Assembly: GCF_001025135.1 (NCBI RefSeq)
Contig: NZ_AP012323.1
Span: 620,001-684,000 of the forward strand
Direction of reading: 5' to 3'
DNA: 64,000 bases
Source: Bifidobacterium bifidum ATCC 29521 = JCM 1255 = DSM 20456
GTDB lineage: Bacteria; Actinomycetota; Actinomycetes; Actinomycetales; Bifidobacteriaceae
A model generated the notes under the pieces. The model was not told the origin of the DNA. It made no database searches and saw only the letters and a list, made by a program, of their open reading frames with translations. Both the position numbers and the translations under genes were made by a program. This document shows positions 1 through 9,450 of this stretch, one piece after another (within the stretch, counting starts at the first letter, position 1; each line of letters starts with the position of its first letter).

Positions 1-302
1 CCGAGAAGCTGGACGGGTCGAAGTACACGGCCGAGTCGTGGAAGGCGTTCGAGACCGCCCTGGCGCATGCCAAGGCCGTCATCGGCAACGCCAACTCCAC
101 GCAGTTCGACATCGACAACGCGCTGTCGATGCTCAACGACGCCCGCGCCGCGCTCAAGGAGAAGCCCGGCCGCATCATCGCCATCATCGATGGCGGCGCA
201 CTGAGCAAGACCGGCGCATCCGTCGCCATCATCGCCTCCGTCGCGGCCGCGATGCTGGCGGTCGGTGCCGGCATCATGGCGTTGCGCCGCAAGCGCTCCT
301 GA
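1..302 (+). CDS. C-terminal end of a cell-wall/surface protein (5' end outside window)
   Basis: The reading frame is open from the window edge (codons start at base 3) and ends TGA at 300-302, giving about 99 residues. The visible part has a FIVAR-like helical segment (KYTAESWKAFETAL, then FDIDNALSMLNDARAAL), followed by a hydrophobic helix (about 20 residues rich in A, V, I, M) and a basic tail RRKRS. This is the usual end of a membrane-anchored extracellular protein. No clear LPxTG precedes the helix; the segment LSKTGAS just before it resembles a degenerate sortase signal. The enzyme or adhesin domain lies upstream of the window, so the function cannot be given. Confidence 0.75.
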   Translation, partial: EKLDGSKYTAESWKAFETALAHAKAVIGNANSTQFDIDNALSMLNDARAALKEKPGRIIAIIDGGALSKTGASVAIIASVAAAMLAVGAGIMALRRKRS

Positions 303-477
303 CCCACACGAGACTCTCGCGAGTCTCCCCGGGTGCCCCGTCGACGATCATGCCGGCGGGGCACCCGCATATCCGCAGGTTGGATGCTGCCGAACAAGGC
401 GGCATGCTGTCACCGTCTGCCGTTAGACTCGTGCGAGCATACTAAGTCCCCAAACCGTTCAAACCAGAAGGTGCATT

Positions 478-1998
478 GTGGCTGTTTCTAAACTCGATGA
501 AGTCGTATCCCTCGCCAAGCGGCGCGGATTCGTGTTCCCCGCCGGCGAAATCTATGGCGGCACCCGTTCCGCATGGGATTACGGCCCCCTCGGCGTCGCC
601 CTGAAAGACAATATCAAGCGTGAATGGTGGCGCTCCATGGTCGTCACCCGCGGCGACGTGGTGGGCGTGGACACATCCATCATCCTGCCGCCGGCCGTAT
701 GGGTCGCTTCGGGTCACGTCTCAGTGTTCAACGATCCGCTGATCGAATGCCTCAAGTGCCACAAGCGCCAGCGTTCCGACAAGCTGGAGGAGTCCTACGC
801 CGAAAAGCACGGCGACAAGCTGCCCGAGAACGGTCTCAAGGACATCGTCTGCCCCGAGTGCGGCACCCGCGGCGAGTGGACCGAACCGCGTGACTTCAAC
901 ATGATGCTGCGCACCCACCTCGGGCCGGTCGAGGACGAGAACAGCCTGCACTACCTGCGCCCCGAGACCGCGCAGGGCATCTTCGTCGACTTCAAGAACG
1001 TGATGACCTCCTCGCGTTCCAAGCCGCCGTTCGGCATCGCCAACATGGGCAAGTCCTTCCGCAACGAGATCACGCCCGGCAACTTCATCTTCCGCACCCG
1101 TGAGTTCGAGCAGATGGAGATGGAGTTCTTCGTGGTGCCCGGCACCGACGAGGAATGGCACCAGTACTGGATCGACACCCGCACCCGCTGGTACACCGAC
1201 CTGGGCATCAACCCCGAGAACCTGCGTCACTACGAGCACCCGAAGGAGAAGCTCTCCCACTACTCGAAGCGCACGGTCGACATCGAATACAAGTTCGGTT
1301 TCCAGGGCTCCGACTGGGGTGAGCTCGAAGGCATCGCCAACCGCACCGACTACGACCTGAGCGCGCATTCCAAGCACTCCGGCGAGGATCTGAGCTACTT
1401 CAACCAGGCCGCCGGCGAGAAGTTCGTGCCGTACGTCATCGAGCCGGCCGCCGGCCTGACCCGTTCCCTGATGGCGTTCCTCGTTGACGCCTACGACGTC
1501 GACGAGGCGCCGAACACCAAGGGCGGCGTCGACAAGCGCACCGTGCTGCGTCTCGACCCGCGTCTTGCTCCGGTCAAGGCCGCCGTGCTGCCGCTGAGCA
1601 AGAAGCCCGAGCTGCAGTCCATCGCCCACGATCTGGCCGCCGACCTGCGTCAGCACGAGTGGATGATCGACTACGACGAGGCCGGTGCCATCGGCCGCCG
1701 TTACCGTCGTGAGGACGAGATCGGAACGCCGCTGTGCATCACCGTCGATTTCGACACGATCGACGACCAGGCCGTCACCATCCGCGAACGTGACACGATG
1801 CAGCAGGAGCGCGTCGCGCTCGACAAGGTCGCCGACTACGTGGCCGCCCGCGTGTCCGAGAAGCGCGTGCGCTACCCCGAGGGCCCCGTCAGCATCACCG
1901 GCACCAAGGCCGCCGACGGCGGCACCGACGTCGCCAAGGAGACCGGCGTGGACGAGTCCGCCCCGGTCAAGGTCGCCGAGGCCGGTGGCCTGTACTGA
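478..1998 (+). CDS. glyS: Glycyl-tRNA synthetase, single-chain class II type
   Basis: Charges tRNA-Gly with glycine in the cytoplasm. The 506-residue protein is the alpha2 (GlyQS-like) form, not the bacterial alpha/beta pair. It starts [24 protein letters not shown], the N-terminal signature of this family. A zinc-ribbon-like insertion carries CLKC and CPEC pairs near residues 97-125. Class II core motifs follow ([47 protein letters not shown]) and an anticodon-binding domain is at the C-terminus. The start is GTG at 478 after an AGAAGG ribosome site. The last ~45 residues, after [12 protein letters not shown], are an acidic/alanine-rich tail with no recognised domain. Confidence 0.97.
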   Translation: MAVSKLDEVVSLAKRRGFVFPAGEIYGGTRSAWDYGPLGVALKDNIKREWWRSMVVTRGDVVGVDTSIILPPAVWVASGHVSVFNDPLIECLKCHKRQRSDKLEESYAEKHGDKLPENGLKDIVCPECGTRGEWTEPRDFNMMLRTHLGPVEDENSLHYLRPETAQGIFVDFKNVMTSSRSKPPFGIANMGKSFRNEITPGNFIFRTREFEQMEMEFFVVPGTDEEWHQYWIDTRTRWYTDLGINPENLRHYEHPKEKLSHYSKRTVDIEYKFGFQGSDWGELEGIANRTDYDLSAHSKHSGEDLSYFNQAAGEKFVPYVIEPAAGLTRSLMAFLVDAYDVDEAPNTKGGVDKRTVLRLDPRLAPVKAAVLPLSKKPELQSIAHDLAADLRQHEWMIDYDEAGAIGRRYRREDEIGTPLCITVDFDTIDDQAVTIRERDTMQQERVALDKVADYVAARVSEKRVRYPEGPVSITGTKAADGGTDVAKETGVDESAPVKVAEAGGLY

Positions 1999-2048
1999 TC
2001 GATACCCGGCTCGACTACACCGGGCCGGGTGCTGAACATCATTCGGAC

Positions 2049-2072
2049 AGCCCCCTTTTCACCAAGGGGGCT
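2049..2072 (+). terminator. Hairpin after glyS
   Basis: Perfect 9-bp arms (AGCCCCCTT at 2049-2057 and AAGGGGGCT at 2064-2072) around a 6-base loop, followed by a weak T-rich stretch CTTGT. It lies 50 bases after the glyS stop and upstream of the dus start chosen here, so it probably ends the glyS transcript. Confidence 0.7.
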
Positions 2073-2127
2073 CTTGTACATTCAAGACATGTATGGCATG
2101 AGCCGTGCCGATTCGTGGGGGAGAGCC

Positions 2128-3369
2128 GTGACAGACACCGTTGAACAGATCATCGCCGTCGACGCGCATGAGACCGACGTGCTCGACCCGCGCACCGACG
2201 CACCGGCCGGGAAGGAACCGGTCACGATGGCACCAGTCGATCTCGGGCCGATCCACGTGCCGACGCCGGTGGTGCTCTCCCCGATGGCGGGCGTCACGAA
2301 CTGGCCGTTCCGCGTGCTGTGTGAGGAATACGGCCCGGACGGCCTGTACGTGGCCGAGATGATTACGGCGCGCGCGTTGGTCGCCCGCAATCCGAAGGCG
2401 CTGCGCCTGTGCCGGTTCGCGCCGAGCGAGCGCATCCGGTCGCTGCAGCTGTATGGCGTGAACCCGGCCATCGTCGAGCAGGCCGCGCGCATCGTCGTCG
2501 ATGAGGACATGGCCGACCATGTGGACCTGAACTTCGGCTGCCCGGTTCCCAAGGTCACCCGTCGTGGCGGCGGGTCCGCGCTGCCGTGGAAGACCGACCT
2601 GTTCCGCGAGATCATTCAGCGCGTGGTGAAGGTGTGCTCGGCGGCGAACATCCCCGTTACCGCCAAGATCCGCGTCGGCATCGATCACAGCCATGAGACG
2701 TTCATGGAAGCCGGCCACATCGCGCAGGAGGAGGGGTGCGCGGCCGTCACGCTGCACGCCCGCACCACGGCGGAATACTATGGCGGCCATTCGGACTGGA
2801 GCCGCATAGGCGAACTGGTCGGCGCGCTGGACATCCCGGTGTTCGGCAACGGCGACATCTGGGGCGCCGACGATGCCCTGGAGATGGTCCGCGAGACGGG
2901 ATGCGCCGGGGTCGCCATCGGGCGCGGATGCCAGGGCCGGCCGTGGCTGTTCGCCGATATCAGGAACGCCTTCGCGGGCAGCGACGAGCGCGTCAACCCT
3001 ACGCTGGGGGCCGTATGCGACGTGATCATGCGCCACGCCCGGCTGCTCGTCGAGTTCTATGACGGTGACGAGCGCATGGCCGTGCACGACCTGCGCAAGC
3101 ACATCGCCTGGTATCTCAAGGGATTCCCCGTCGGAGGGACGACGCGCAGGGCGTTCATGGAGTGCGAGAACCTCGCCGACGTGGAGCGCGAGACCTCGCG
3201 TCTCGATCCCGCCATCACCTTCCCCGAACGGGTGAAGGACAAGCCGCGCGGCCGTGTTCGCTTTGCAAAAAAAGTGCATCTGCCGTACGGTTGGCTCGAC
3301 TCTCGGGTCACCACGCACGAGGAGCGCGAGACGCTGTTCGGCGACGATCCGATGGACGCCGGATACTGA
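2128..3369 (+). CDS. dus: tRNA-dihydrouridine synthase (DusB-like)
   Basis: FMN- and NADPH-dependent reduction of uridines in the tRNA D-loop. Family motifs are all present: PVVLSPMAGVTNWPFR (flavin site), HVDLNFGCPVPKV (catalytic Cys in NFGCP), AKIRVGID, TLHARTT, GNGDIWGA and GRGCQGRPWLF (phosphate binding). The frame is open further upstream, but that region is the glyS hairpin; GTG at 2128 with GGGGAGA just ahead is the best start, giving 413 residues. ATG at 2089 is an alternative. The N-terminal ~45 residues before the TIM barrel are variable. Confidence 0.93.
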   Translation: MTDTVEQIIAVDAHETDVLDPRTDAPAGKEPVTMAPVDLGPIHVPTPVVLSPMAGVTNWPFRVLCEEYGPDGLYVAEMITARALVARNPKALRLCRFAPSERIRSLQLYGVNPAIVEQAARIVVDEDMADHVDLNFGCPVPKVTRRGGGSALPWKTDLFREIIQRVVKVCSAANIPVTAKIRVGIDHSHETFMEAGHIAQEEGCAAVTLHARTTAEYYGGHSDWSRIGELVGALDIPVFGNGDIWGADDALEMVRETGCAGVAIGRGCQGRPWLFADIRNAFAGSDERVNPTLGAVCDVIMRHARLLVEFYDGDERMAVHDLRKHIAWYLKGFPVGGTTRRAFMECENLADVERETSRLDPAITFPERVKDKPRGRVRFAKKVHLPYGWLDSRVTTHEERETLFGDDPMDAGY

Positions 3370-3438
3370 GACGGCATCCGGGTCATGGGCCGAATGCGGC
3401 CATGGTGTGTCGTTTTGTGCAAATGAGATGGAAAAACG

Positions 3439-3469
3439 TTGATACACGCCGAGAAAATAGCTTTATAAT
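3439..3469 (+). promoter_or_regulatory. Probable ftsZ promoter
   Basis: A perfect -10 hexamer TATAAT at 3464-3469 with TTGATA at 3439-3444 as the likely -35 element. The spacer is 19 bp, longer than ideal. The local sequence is distinctly AT-rich against a GC-rich background and lies about 50 bases upstream of the ftsZ start, in an otherwise non-coding gap. Confidence 0.6.
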
Positions 3470-3517
3470 CAATGGTTCTGCGATAGAGTTATGCGTAACC
3501 GTGAGTGACAGGAGACA

Positions 3518-4798
3518 ATGGTGAGCGAGATTGCCCAGACTGACAATTTCAACGACAGGACCAACATCAAAGTCGTCGGTGTCGGTGGAGCCGGCGGTAA
3601 TGCCGTCAACCGCATGATCGCCGAAGGCCTGCAGAACGTGCAGTTCGTGGCCATCAACACCGATGCCAAGGATTTGCTGCGCTCCGACGCCGATGTGAAG
3701 ATCTCGTTGAATGACGCTTCAAGCCGTGGATTGGGTGCCGGCGCCGATCCCGAGCGGGGCAGCAAGGCCGCGCAGGATCACCAGTCCGACATCGAGGAGG
3801 CGCTCAAGGGTGCCGACATGGTCTTCGTGACCTGTGGCGAGGGCGGCGGCACCGGCACCGGCGCGAGCCCCATCGTCGCCCGCGCGGCGCATCAGCAGGG
3901 GGCGCTGACCATCGCCGTGGTCACCCGGCCGTTCACGTTCGAGGGACCGCAGCGTTCCGCCTCCGCCGATCTGGGCATCGAGAACCTGCGCAAGGAGGTC
4001 GACGCCCTGATCGTCATCCCCAACGACCGGCTGCTTGAGCTGTCCGACCGCACGATCGGCATCGTCGACGCCTTCAAGACCGCCGATTCGGCGCTGCTCG
4101 CCGGTGTGCAGGGCATCACCGACCTGATCACGATGAACTCGTACATCCATGTCGACTTCTCCGACGTCACCGCCATCCTTCGCGGCGCCGGCACCGCGCT
4201 GTTCGGCATCGGCTCCGCGCGGGGCGAGGACCGCGCCACGCAGGCCGCCGAGATCGCCATCAGCTCGCCGCTGCTGGAATCCAGCGTCGAAGGGGCTCAC
4301 GGAGCCCTCATCAACATCGCCGGCCCGACCGACCTCAAGCTGCAGGAGGCCTCTGCGGCCACCGAGCTGGTGCGCAAGGCCATCCACCCCGAAGCCCAGA
4401 TCATCTGGGGTCTCGCGCTCGACGACGCCTACGGCGACGAGGTCCGCGTCACGGTCATCGCGGCCGGTTTCGACGCCGATTCCAAGAACACCAACGTACC
4501 CTCGATGAAGGGCGCCACGACCGCCGCATCCATCCCGGCTTCCCACACCACGGACCCCGTCACGCCGACGCATGCGCACGACCAGCAGCAGCCGGTCGCG
4601 CCGAGCATCCCCGTGCGCACGCAGCCGTCCGCGAACACGCCTATGACCACCACCAATCCGGCGGCGCGTCAGGTGCCGGATTTCGCGCTGCGCAAGGGCG
4701 GCCCCGCGTCGATGCCGATCGATGACGAGACCTCCGAGCACGATATCGTCTCCTCCGGTGACCTGGGCGACCTCGATATCCCTGATTTTCTGCGCTGA
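3518..4798 (+). CDS. ftsZ: Cell division protein FtsZ
   Basis: Tubulin-like GTPase that polymerises into the Z ring. The 426-residue protein has IKVVGVGGAGGNAVNRM at the N-terminus, the tubulin signature GEGGGTGTGASPIVA near residue 107, and the T7 loop region NSYIHVDFSDV. A proline/threonine-rich linker (about residues 325-400) follows, then the conserved C-terminal peptide LGDLDIPDFLR that binds SepF/FtsA-type partners. An AGGAGA site precedes ATG 3518. sepF follows 21 bases later, so the two are probably co-transcribed. Confidence 0.98.
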   Translation: MVSEIAQTDNFNDRTNIKVVGVGGAGGNAVNRMIAEGLQNVQFVAINTDAKDLLRSDADVKISLNDASSRGLGAGADPERGSKAAQDHQSDIEEALKGADMVFVTCGEGGGTGTGASPIVARAAHQQGALTIAVVTRPFTFEGPQRSASADLGIENLRKEVDALIVIPNDRLLELSDRTIGIVDAFKTADSALLAGVQGITDLITMNSYIHVDFSDVTAILRGAGTALFGIGSARGEDRATQAAEIAISSPLLESSVEGAHGALINIAGPTDLKLQEASAATELVRKAIHPEAQIIWGLALDDAYGDEVRVTVIAAGFDADSKNTNVPSMKGATTAASIPASHTTDPVTPTHAHDQQQPVAPSIPVRTQPSANTPMTTTNPAARQVPDFALRKGGPASMPIDDETSEHDIVSSGDLGDLDIPDFLR

Positions 4799-4819
4799 GC
4801 CGAAAGGAACTGAACAGTC

Positions 4820-5290
4820 ATGGCTGGGTTTATGAAGAACGCGATGCAGTATCTGGGCATGGCGGATGTTGCCGAAGACGACGAGCCGATGGACATCCAG
4901 GATGAGGATCCCGGATTCGACGACGATCATTCGGTCACTCCGGTGTCCCAGGCTGCGCCATCGTCGCCGACATCCGCGCCCAGTCGTGAGTCGAATCCGT
5001 TCCAGGGTCGCGTGAGCCGCATCACCACGATTCATCCGAAGTCCTACGAGGACGCGCAGCTGGTGGGGCGTGCTATCCGCGACGGCGTGCCCGTCGTGCT
5101 CAACCTGACCGGTGTCTCCGAGGCCGTGGCGTACCGCATCGTGGACTTTTCCGCGGGCGTCGTCTTCGGCGTGCGCGGGTCCATCGAGCGTGTCACTCCG
5201 CGCGTGTTCCTGCTCAGCCCGGCCCAGGTGAACATCAAGGTGGAGGAGCCGCAGGCGCCGTCCTCGGCGCACGACCTGTTCGCCGACTGA
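4820..5290 (+). CDS. sepF: Cell division protein SepF
   Basis: Membrane-tethering partner of FtsZ; actinobacteria lack FtsA and rely on SepF. The 156-residue protein starts with an amphipathic helix (MAGFMKNAMQYLGMADV), has an acidic/serine-proline linker, and a SepF core from about residue 65 (RITTIHPKSYEDAQLVGRAI, VVLNLTGVSEAVAYRIVDF, GVRGSIERVTPRVFLLSP). Its place between ftsZ and yggT is the standard order. Confidence 0.96.
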   Translation: MAGFMKNAMQYLGMADVAEDDEPMDIQDEDPGFDDDHSVTPVSQAAPSSPTSAPSRESNPFQGRVSRITTIHPKSYEDAQLVGRAIRDGVPVVLNLTGVSEAVAYRIVDFSAGVVFGVRGSIERVTPRVFLLSPAQVNIKVEEPQAPSSAHDLFAD

Positions 5291-5417
5291 TCTGCCGGCG
5301 GTCGGCCGGATTGGCGGCTGTAGACGATTCGTCGTCATGACAGCGGCGGCGGTAATGCCCAGTTGACGTTCAGCTGACGGCAATGAAGCTGTATGCCGTT
5401 TTGATAGGCTGGAAGGC

Positions 5418-5699
5418 ATGGTGTTCACAATAGTGCGTCTGGTGATTGACTGGATTATCGACGCTTATATCACGGTGCTGTTCGTCCGTATGATCCTGGA
5501 TTGGGTGTCGGTGCTTGCGCCGCGTTGGTATCCCAAGGGCGTCGTCGCATCGCTGATCAATGTCGTCTACCAGCTCACCGAGCCGCCGTTGCGCTGGCTG
5601 CGACGCTACATCCGGCCCATACCGATGGGGCCTATAGCGATGGACGTCAGCTTCATCGTGCTGTACACCGCACTTGTCGCCTTGAGAATATTGGTGTAA
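5418..5699 (+). CDS. yggT: YggT-family membrane protein
   Basis: A small integral membrane protein of 93 residues with two hydrophobic helices (about residues 4-30 and 68-92) separated by the YggT motif region (VYQLTEPPLRWLRRYIRPI, then MDVSFIVLY). YggT proteins sit beside sepF and divIVA in Gram-positive division clusters; their molecular role is not settled. A GGAAGG site precedes ATG 5418. The 128-base gap from sepF contains TTGACG at 5354, a possible -35 element without a convincing -10. Confidence 0.88.
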   Translation: MVFTIVRLVIDWIIDAYITVLFVRMILDWVSVLAPRWYPKGVVASLINVVYQLTEPPLRWLRRYIRPIPMGPIAMDVSFIVLYTALVALRILV

Positions 5700-5808
5700 A
5701 TCGCGCCGTAATCACGCATACGGCGAGAGTTCTTTCAGGGTTCGTGCTAGCATCGGAAAGTGATACCAACACAGCGAGGCATCGTGCCCAAAGCGAGGTG
5801 TAAGTTTT

Positions 5809-7110
5809 ATGGCTCTTTTGACGCCTAAAGATATACGGGAGCATACCTTCCAGACCGTGCGTTTCAAGGAAGGCTATGATGTCGACGAGGTTGACGATTT
5901 TCTCGATCAGGTGACGGAAACCGTCGAGGCGCTTGGCAAGCAGGCCGTTGCAAGTGGCCAGGCGACGCAGTCCCTTCCTCCCGACGTCGCCAAGCTCAAC
6001 TCCAAGATTTCCGAGTTGACTGCGCAGGTACAGTCACTGCAGAGCGAAAACGAGCAGCTCAAGTCCGCGGCGCCCGTCGCCAGCAAGGACGATCAGGCGG
6101 CTCAGGTGGCTGCGGCGAAACTCACCGAAGCCGAGGAGAGCAACCGCGCGCTGTCCCAGCAGAACGAGCAGCTCAAGGATCAGGTGGATCGCCTCAGCGG
6201 CCAGATCGACCAGCTGACCGCGCAGGCCGCCCAGGCCTCCGGCAAGGCCGATGTCGCCGCGCAGCTCGCCGCGGTGCAGAACGAGCGCGACCAGTACCGC
6301 GTCAGCGCCAGGGACATGAGCGGACGTCTGCAGGAAGCGCAGCAGCAGGCCGCCTCCTACCAGCAGCAGCTCAACGATGCCAAGAAGCACCTCGATGCGT
6401 TGCAGCAGCAGGCCGCGCAGGCCTCCGATCTGGCTCGTCAGCTGGAGGAGTCCAAGCAGCGCGAGAACCAGCTGCGCGAGCAGGTCGCCAAGGTCGAGCC
6501 GAGCACGGAGACCGGCAGCCTGCAGAAGATCGCTGGTGCCGCCGCCGCTGCCAGCAGCGAGCCCGAGCGCGCCACCGCCATGCTGACGCTGGCCATGCAG
6601 CTGCACGACCAGTACGTCGACAAGGGCAAGGCCAAGGCGAAGGAAATCACCGAGGCCAGCCAGAACAAGTACAACGAGCTGGTCACCAAGGCCAACGACT
6701 ACTCGTCCCGCACCCGTACCGAGGCCGATGAGTACAACAAGCAGGTTCACTCCGATGCCGACGCATACTCGGAGCGCACTCGTTCCGACGCCGACGCCTA
6801 CTCGGTGAAGACCCGTCAGGATGCCGACACGTACCGCGAGAACACGCAGCAGCAGGCCGACAACTATGAGGACGAGGTGCGTCGTCGCGCCGGCGAGTAC
6901 GACAGCAAGACCCGCTCCAACGCCGATGAGTATGCGCAGCAGGTGCGTGACAAGCTCACCACCCAGTCCAAGGTCATCGAGGGCAACATTCAGGGCCTCA
7001 AGCAGTTCGAAGCCGAATACCGTGCGCGTCTGACCGAGTTCCTCGGCCAGCTGTCTCGTCAGGTGTCCGATACGAACAACTACAGCCAGATCGGCAAGCA
7101 GGCGGAATAG
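5809..7110 (+). CDS. divIVA: DivIVA/Wag31-like polar growth protein with hendecad repeats
   Basis: Scaffold that marks negatively curved membrane at poles and septa. The N-terminus carries the DivIVA lipid-binding domain (MALLTPKDIREHTFQTVRF, then GYDVDEVDDFLDQV). Residues about 60-230 form a Gln/Ala-rich coiled coil. Residues 302-378 (bases 6712-6942) are seven tandem 11-residue units of the type TRSDADAYSVK, an 11-residue periodicity that favours a right-handed coiled coil. At 433 residues it is longer than the usual 160-270. It is the last division gene before lspA, three bases downstream. Confidence 0.93.
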   Translation: MALLTPKDIREHTFQTVRFKEGYDVDEVDDFLDQVTETVEALGKQAVASGQATQSLPPDVAKLNSKISELTAQVQSLQSENEQLKSAAPVASKDDQAAQVAAAKLTEAEESNRALSQQNEQLKDQVDRLSGQIDQLTAQAAQASGKADVAAQLAAVQNERDQYRVSARDMSGRLQEAQQQAASYQQQLNDAKKHLDALQQQAAQASDLARQLEESKQRENQLREQVAKVEPSTETGSLQKIAGAAAAASSEPERATAMLTLAMQLHDQYVDKGKAKAKEITEASQNKYNELVTKANDYSSRTRTEADEYNKQVHSDADAYSERTRSDADAYSVKTRQDADTYRENTQQQADNYEDEVRRRAGEYDSKTRSNADEYAQQVRDKLTTQSKVIEGNIQGLKQFEAEYRARLTEFLGQLSRQVSDTNNYSQIGKQAE

Positions 7111-7113
7111 TCG

Positions 7114-7791
7114 ATGAAGGATATCCAAGGACGGCTGCGTGTTCGCGTAGCCGTCTTTGCATGTGTGGCGGCCGTGGCGCTGGGCATCGATCAGCTCACC
7201 AAGATGTGGGCGCAGCAGGCGTTGGGCGACGGGCGTACAGTGCCGCTGATCCCGGGCCTGCTTTCGTTGACGCTGGTTCATAATCCGGGTGCATCGCTCG
7301 GTCTCGGATCGGGAAGCACATGGCTGATTTCGCTGCTCGCCGTGGTGGCGTGCGTGGTGATGGCGGTGCTGGCGGCACGCACGATATCGATGCGCTGGAC
7401 GGTGATGTTCGCGTTCGCGTTCGCCGGAGCGTTCGGCAATCTGATCGATCGCGTGGCCTATGCGGACGGGTTCCTCAATGGCAAGGTCGTTGATTTCCTG
7501 AATTATGGTTGGTCCGTGGGCAATGTCGCCGATATCTATCTGGTGATGGCCGGCATCGGCGTCGTGGTGCTGATTGTGCTGGATGTGCCGTTCAGTCGCA
7601 AGGACCTCGATCGGATTGAGCATCTGGGGGAGGATGCCGGTGACGTGGCGCGTGACGGGGAGTCAGACGGCACGGCGGACGAATCGCAGGACTCGTCAGC
7701 GATGGTGCAGGATGCATCGTCCGGCTCATCCCGGACGGAGGTGACCGTTTCGAGCCGTCAGCCTGATGACTCGGAGAGGAGCGCTTCATGA
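7114..7791 (+). CDS. lspA: Lipoprotein signal peptidase (signal peptidase II)
   Basis: Membrane aspartyl protease that removes prolipoprotein signal peptides. Four hydrophobic segments are visible, and both catalytic-Asp motifs are present: GAFGNLIDRV and VGNVADIYLV, with the substrate-pocket motif NPGASLG. The family is usually 150-200 residues; this one is 225 with a polar, Ser/Asp-rich cytoplasmic tail after the last helix (about residue 160 on). Its stop overlaps the start of the following pseudouridine synthase (ATGA), indicating translational coupling. Confidence 0.95.
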   Translation: MKDIQGRLRVRVAVFACVAAVALGIDQLTKMWAQQALGDGRTVPLIPGLLSLTLVHNPGASLGLGSGSTWLISLLAVVACVVMAVLAARTISMRWTVMFAFAFAGAFGNLIDRVAYADGFLNGKVVDFLNYGWSVGNVADIYLVMAGIGVVVLIVLDVPFSRKDLDRIEHLGEDAGDVARDGESDGTADESQDSSAMVQDASSGSSRTEVTVSSRQPDDSERSAS

Positions 7792-8729
7792 GCCGTCTCG
7801 TTCCGGCGCCCGACGCATTGGTGGGGTCACGATTCGACGTGGCGGTTTCCAAGATGCTGGGCATCTCGCGTGCCAAGGCGGCGGATCTTATCGAATCCGG
7901 CCAAGCCCGCGTGCTGGATCGTGCGATCGCCAAGTCGGGCACGCTGCTGTATGGGGAGACCGTCGAATTCGACATCGCCGAAGAACGGCATGAGCCGGAA
8001 CCGGTGTGTCTCGACATGGCCATCGCGTATGAGGATGACGATGTCGTCGTGGTCGACAAGCCCGTGGGCGTCGCTGCACATGCTTCAGCCGGATGGACAG
8101 GCCCCACCGTATTGGGCAGCCTGCTCAAACGCGGCGTGCGCATCACCTCATACGGAGCTCCCGGGCGGCAGGGCATCGTGTCGCGGTTGGATGTGGGCAC
8201 GTCCGGCCTGATGCTGGTGTGCAAGTCAGAGCTGGCGTACAAGGAGATGCGGCGGCAGTTCTCCGAGCATGAGGTGGTCAAGACCTATCATGCGATGGTC
8301 CAGGGCAACCTCAAGGAGGACAAGGCCACCATCGAAGCGCCCATCGGCCGTGCCAAGGTGTCGGACTTCCGCTTCTGCGTCACGCCGTCGGGCAAGCCGG
8401 CGGTCACGCATTGGGACGTGCTGGACCGATTCGGCGAGGCGACGCTGGTTTCGGTGAATCTCGAAACCGGACGCACGCATCAGATTCGCGTGCATTTCTC
8501 TTCGATCGGGCATCCTCTGGTCGGAGACCCGATGTATGGGGCCAATCCGGTGCTGGCCGGGGAGCTCGGCCTGGACCGTCAGTGGTTGCATGCGATGAAG
8601 CTGGAGTTTCGCCACCCCCGCACCCATCTCTGGACGTCGGTCGAATCCCACTACCCGGCCGATCTTGCCCATGCACTGGAACTTATGCGCGCCAGGCATG
8701 CCTCAACTGGTCTGGAAGCCGCCGACTAG
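7788..8729 (+). CDS. rluD: Pseudouridine synthase, RluD/RluA family
   Basis: Converts uridines to pseudouridine in 23S rRNA. An S4-like RNA-binding domain occupies residues 1-75 (ISRAKAADLIESGQARV), followed by the catalytic domain with VVVDKPVGVAAH, the catalytic-Asp motif GIVSRLDVGTSGLM, and TGRTHQIRVHFSSIGHPLVGD. 313 residues is normal for the family. It overlaps lspA by four bases, the usual lspA-rluD pairing. The exact target uridines cannot be read from sequence. Confidence 0.93.
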   Translation: MSRLVPAPDALVGSRFDVAVSKMLGISRAKAADLIESGQARVLDRAIAKSGTLLYGETVEFDIAEERHEPEPVCLDMAIAYEDDDVVVVDKPVGVAAHASAGWTGPTVLGSLLKRGVRITSYGAPGRQGIVSRLDVGTSGLMLVCKSELAYKEMRRQFSEHEVVKTYHAMVQGNLKEDKATIEAPIGRAKVSDFRFCVTPSGKPAVTHWDVLDRFGEATLVSVNLETGRTHQIRVHFSSIGHPLVGDPMYGANPVLAGELGLDRQWLHAMKLEFRHPRTHLWTSVESHYPADLAHALELMRARHASTGLEAAD

Positions 8730-8765
8730 CGTACCCAATCGGCCTGTCGCGTAGCGCTGTCATCC

Positions 8766-8822
8766 TACTGTCGCCCCCGCTGGCGGGGGGTGGCTGTCGC
8801 GTAGCGACTGGGGGTGGTCCAA
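8766..8822. repeat. G/C-rich intergenic palindromic repeat, copy 1
   Basis: A small palindrome (GCCCCCGCTGGCGGGGGG) followed by GTCGCGTAGCGACTGGGGGTGGTC. The same modules recur at about 27.4-27.5 kb, 44.55 kb and 63.9 kb of this window, always between genes. It lies between two convergent genes and could act as a terminator. Confidence 0.65.
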
Positions 8823-8846
8823 CGCCAATTCGCGCCCCCGCTGTTC

Positions 8847-9170
8847 TTACTTATCGCGTTTCTTCCATGCAACGACGGAAGTGACCACGCCGGCCGCCAG
8901 CAGCGGTACGCAGGCCAACGCCGCGACGCCTTCAACCAGCAGCAGGATGGCGTCTGCGGGATTGTAGACGCCGCGATTGAGATACATATAACATGCGATT
9001 GCGGCCAGTGCCGATACTGTGCCGGCCGCCAGCAGCGCAAAGCCGAGCGTGCGCAAGGCATTATGCGATGAGGAGCAATATTGGGCCGATGCCGCAGTCG
9101 GCATGGTCGGCGCGGACTGCACGGTGACCGGCGGCGAATCCTCATAGTGTGGCTGATTTGCGGACGTCAT
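8847..9170 (-). CDS. Small membrane protein of unknown function
   Basis: 107 residues if started at the ATG whose complement is at 9168-9170, which is preceded on the minus strand by a strong AGGAGG site. The protein has a polar, proline/serine-containing N-terminus, then two hydrophobic helices (about residues 37-57, TLGFALLAAGTVSALAAIA, and 68-97, ILLLVEGVAALACVPLLAAG) and a basic end WKKRDK. No family was recognised. An upstream extension of the frame exists but has no ribosome site. Confidence 0.7.
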   Translation of the reverse strand: MTSANQPHYEDSPPVTVQSAPTMPTAASAQYCSSSHNALRTLGFALLAAGTVSALAAIACYMYLNRGVYNPADAILLLVEGVAALACVPLLAAGVVTSVVAWKKRDK

Positions 9171-9450
9171 TGTTCCTCCTGGTGGTTCGTTGCCGCGAAT
9201 TGTCTGGCGACGGCGGATCATCCTTGATGGCAATCTATGCGACGGAGACACTCTTTGTCCAGCGGAACGGACAATGTGGTCGAAGGCTGCCGAGTTATCC
9301 ACATTTTGGGCGTGTCGCGCCGGATTCGATTCAGCTTTCGCGAGTTACATGTGGCATTTTCGCAGTGTTTACTGATGGTCGTCATTCGCTGCCATACATG
9401 TCCCTCCTGTACAATGACCGTGTCATGCATGATGAGACAAGGGGATGAGT

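Noticed and set aside
3719..5428. 569-codon open frame antisense to ftsZ and sepF
   Set aside because: Long antisense frames are routine in GC-rich DNA with strong third-position bias; the sense genes are certain.
9295..9303. Perfect DnaA box TTATCCACA
   Set aside because: A single 9-mer is expected by chance in a window of this size; no cluster, AT-rich unwinding region or dnaA/dnaN neighbour indicates an origin.
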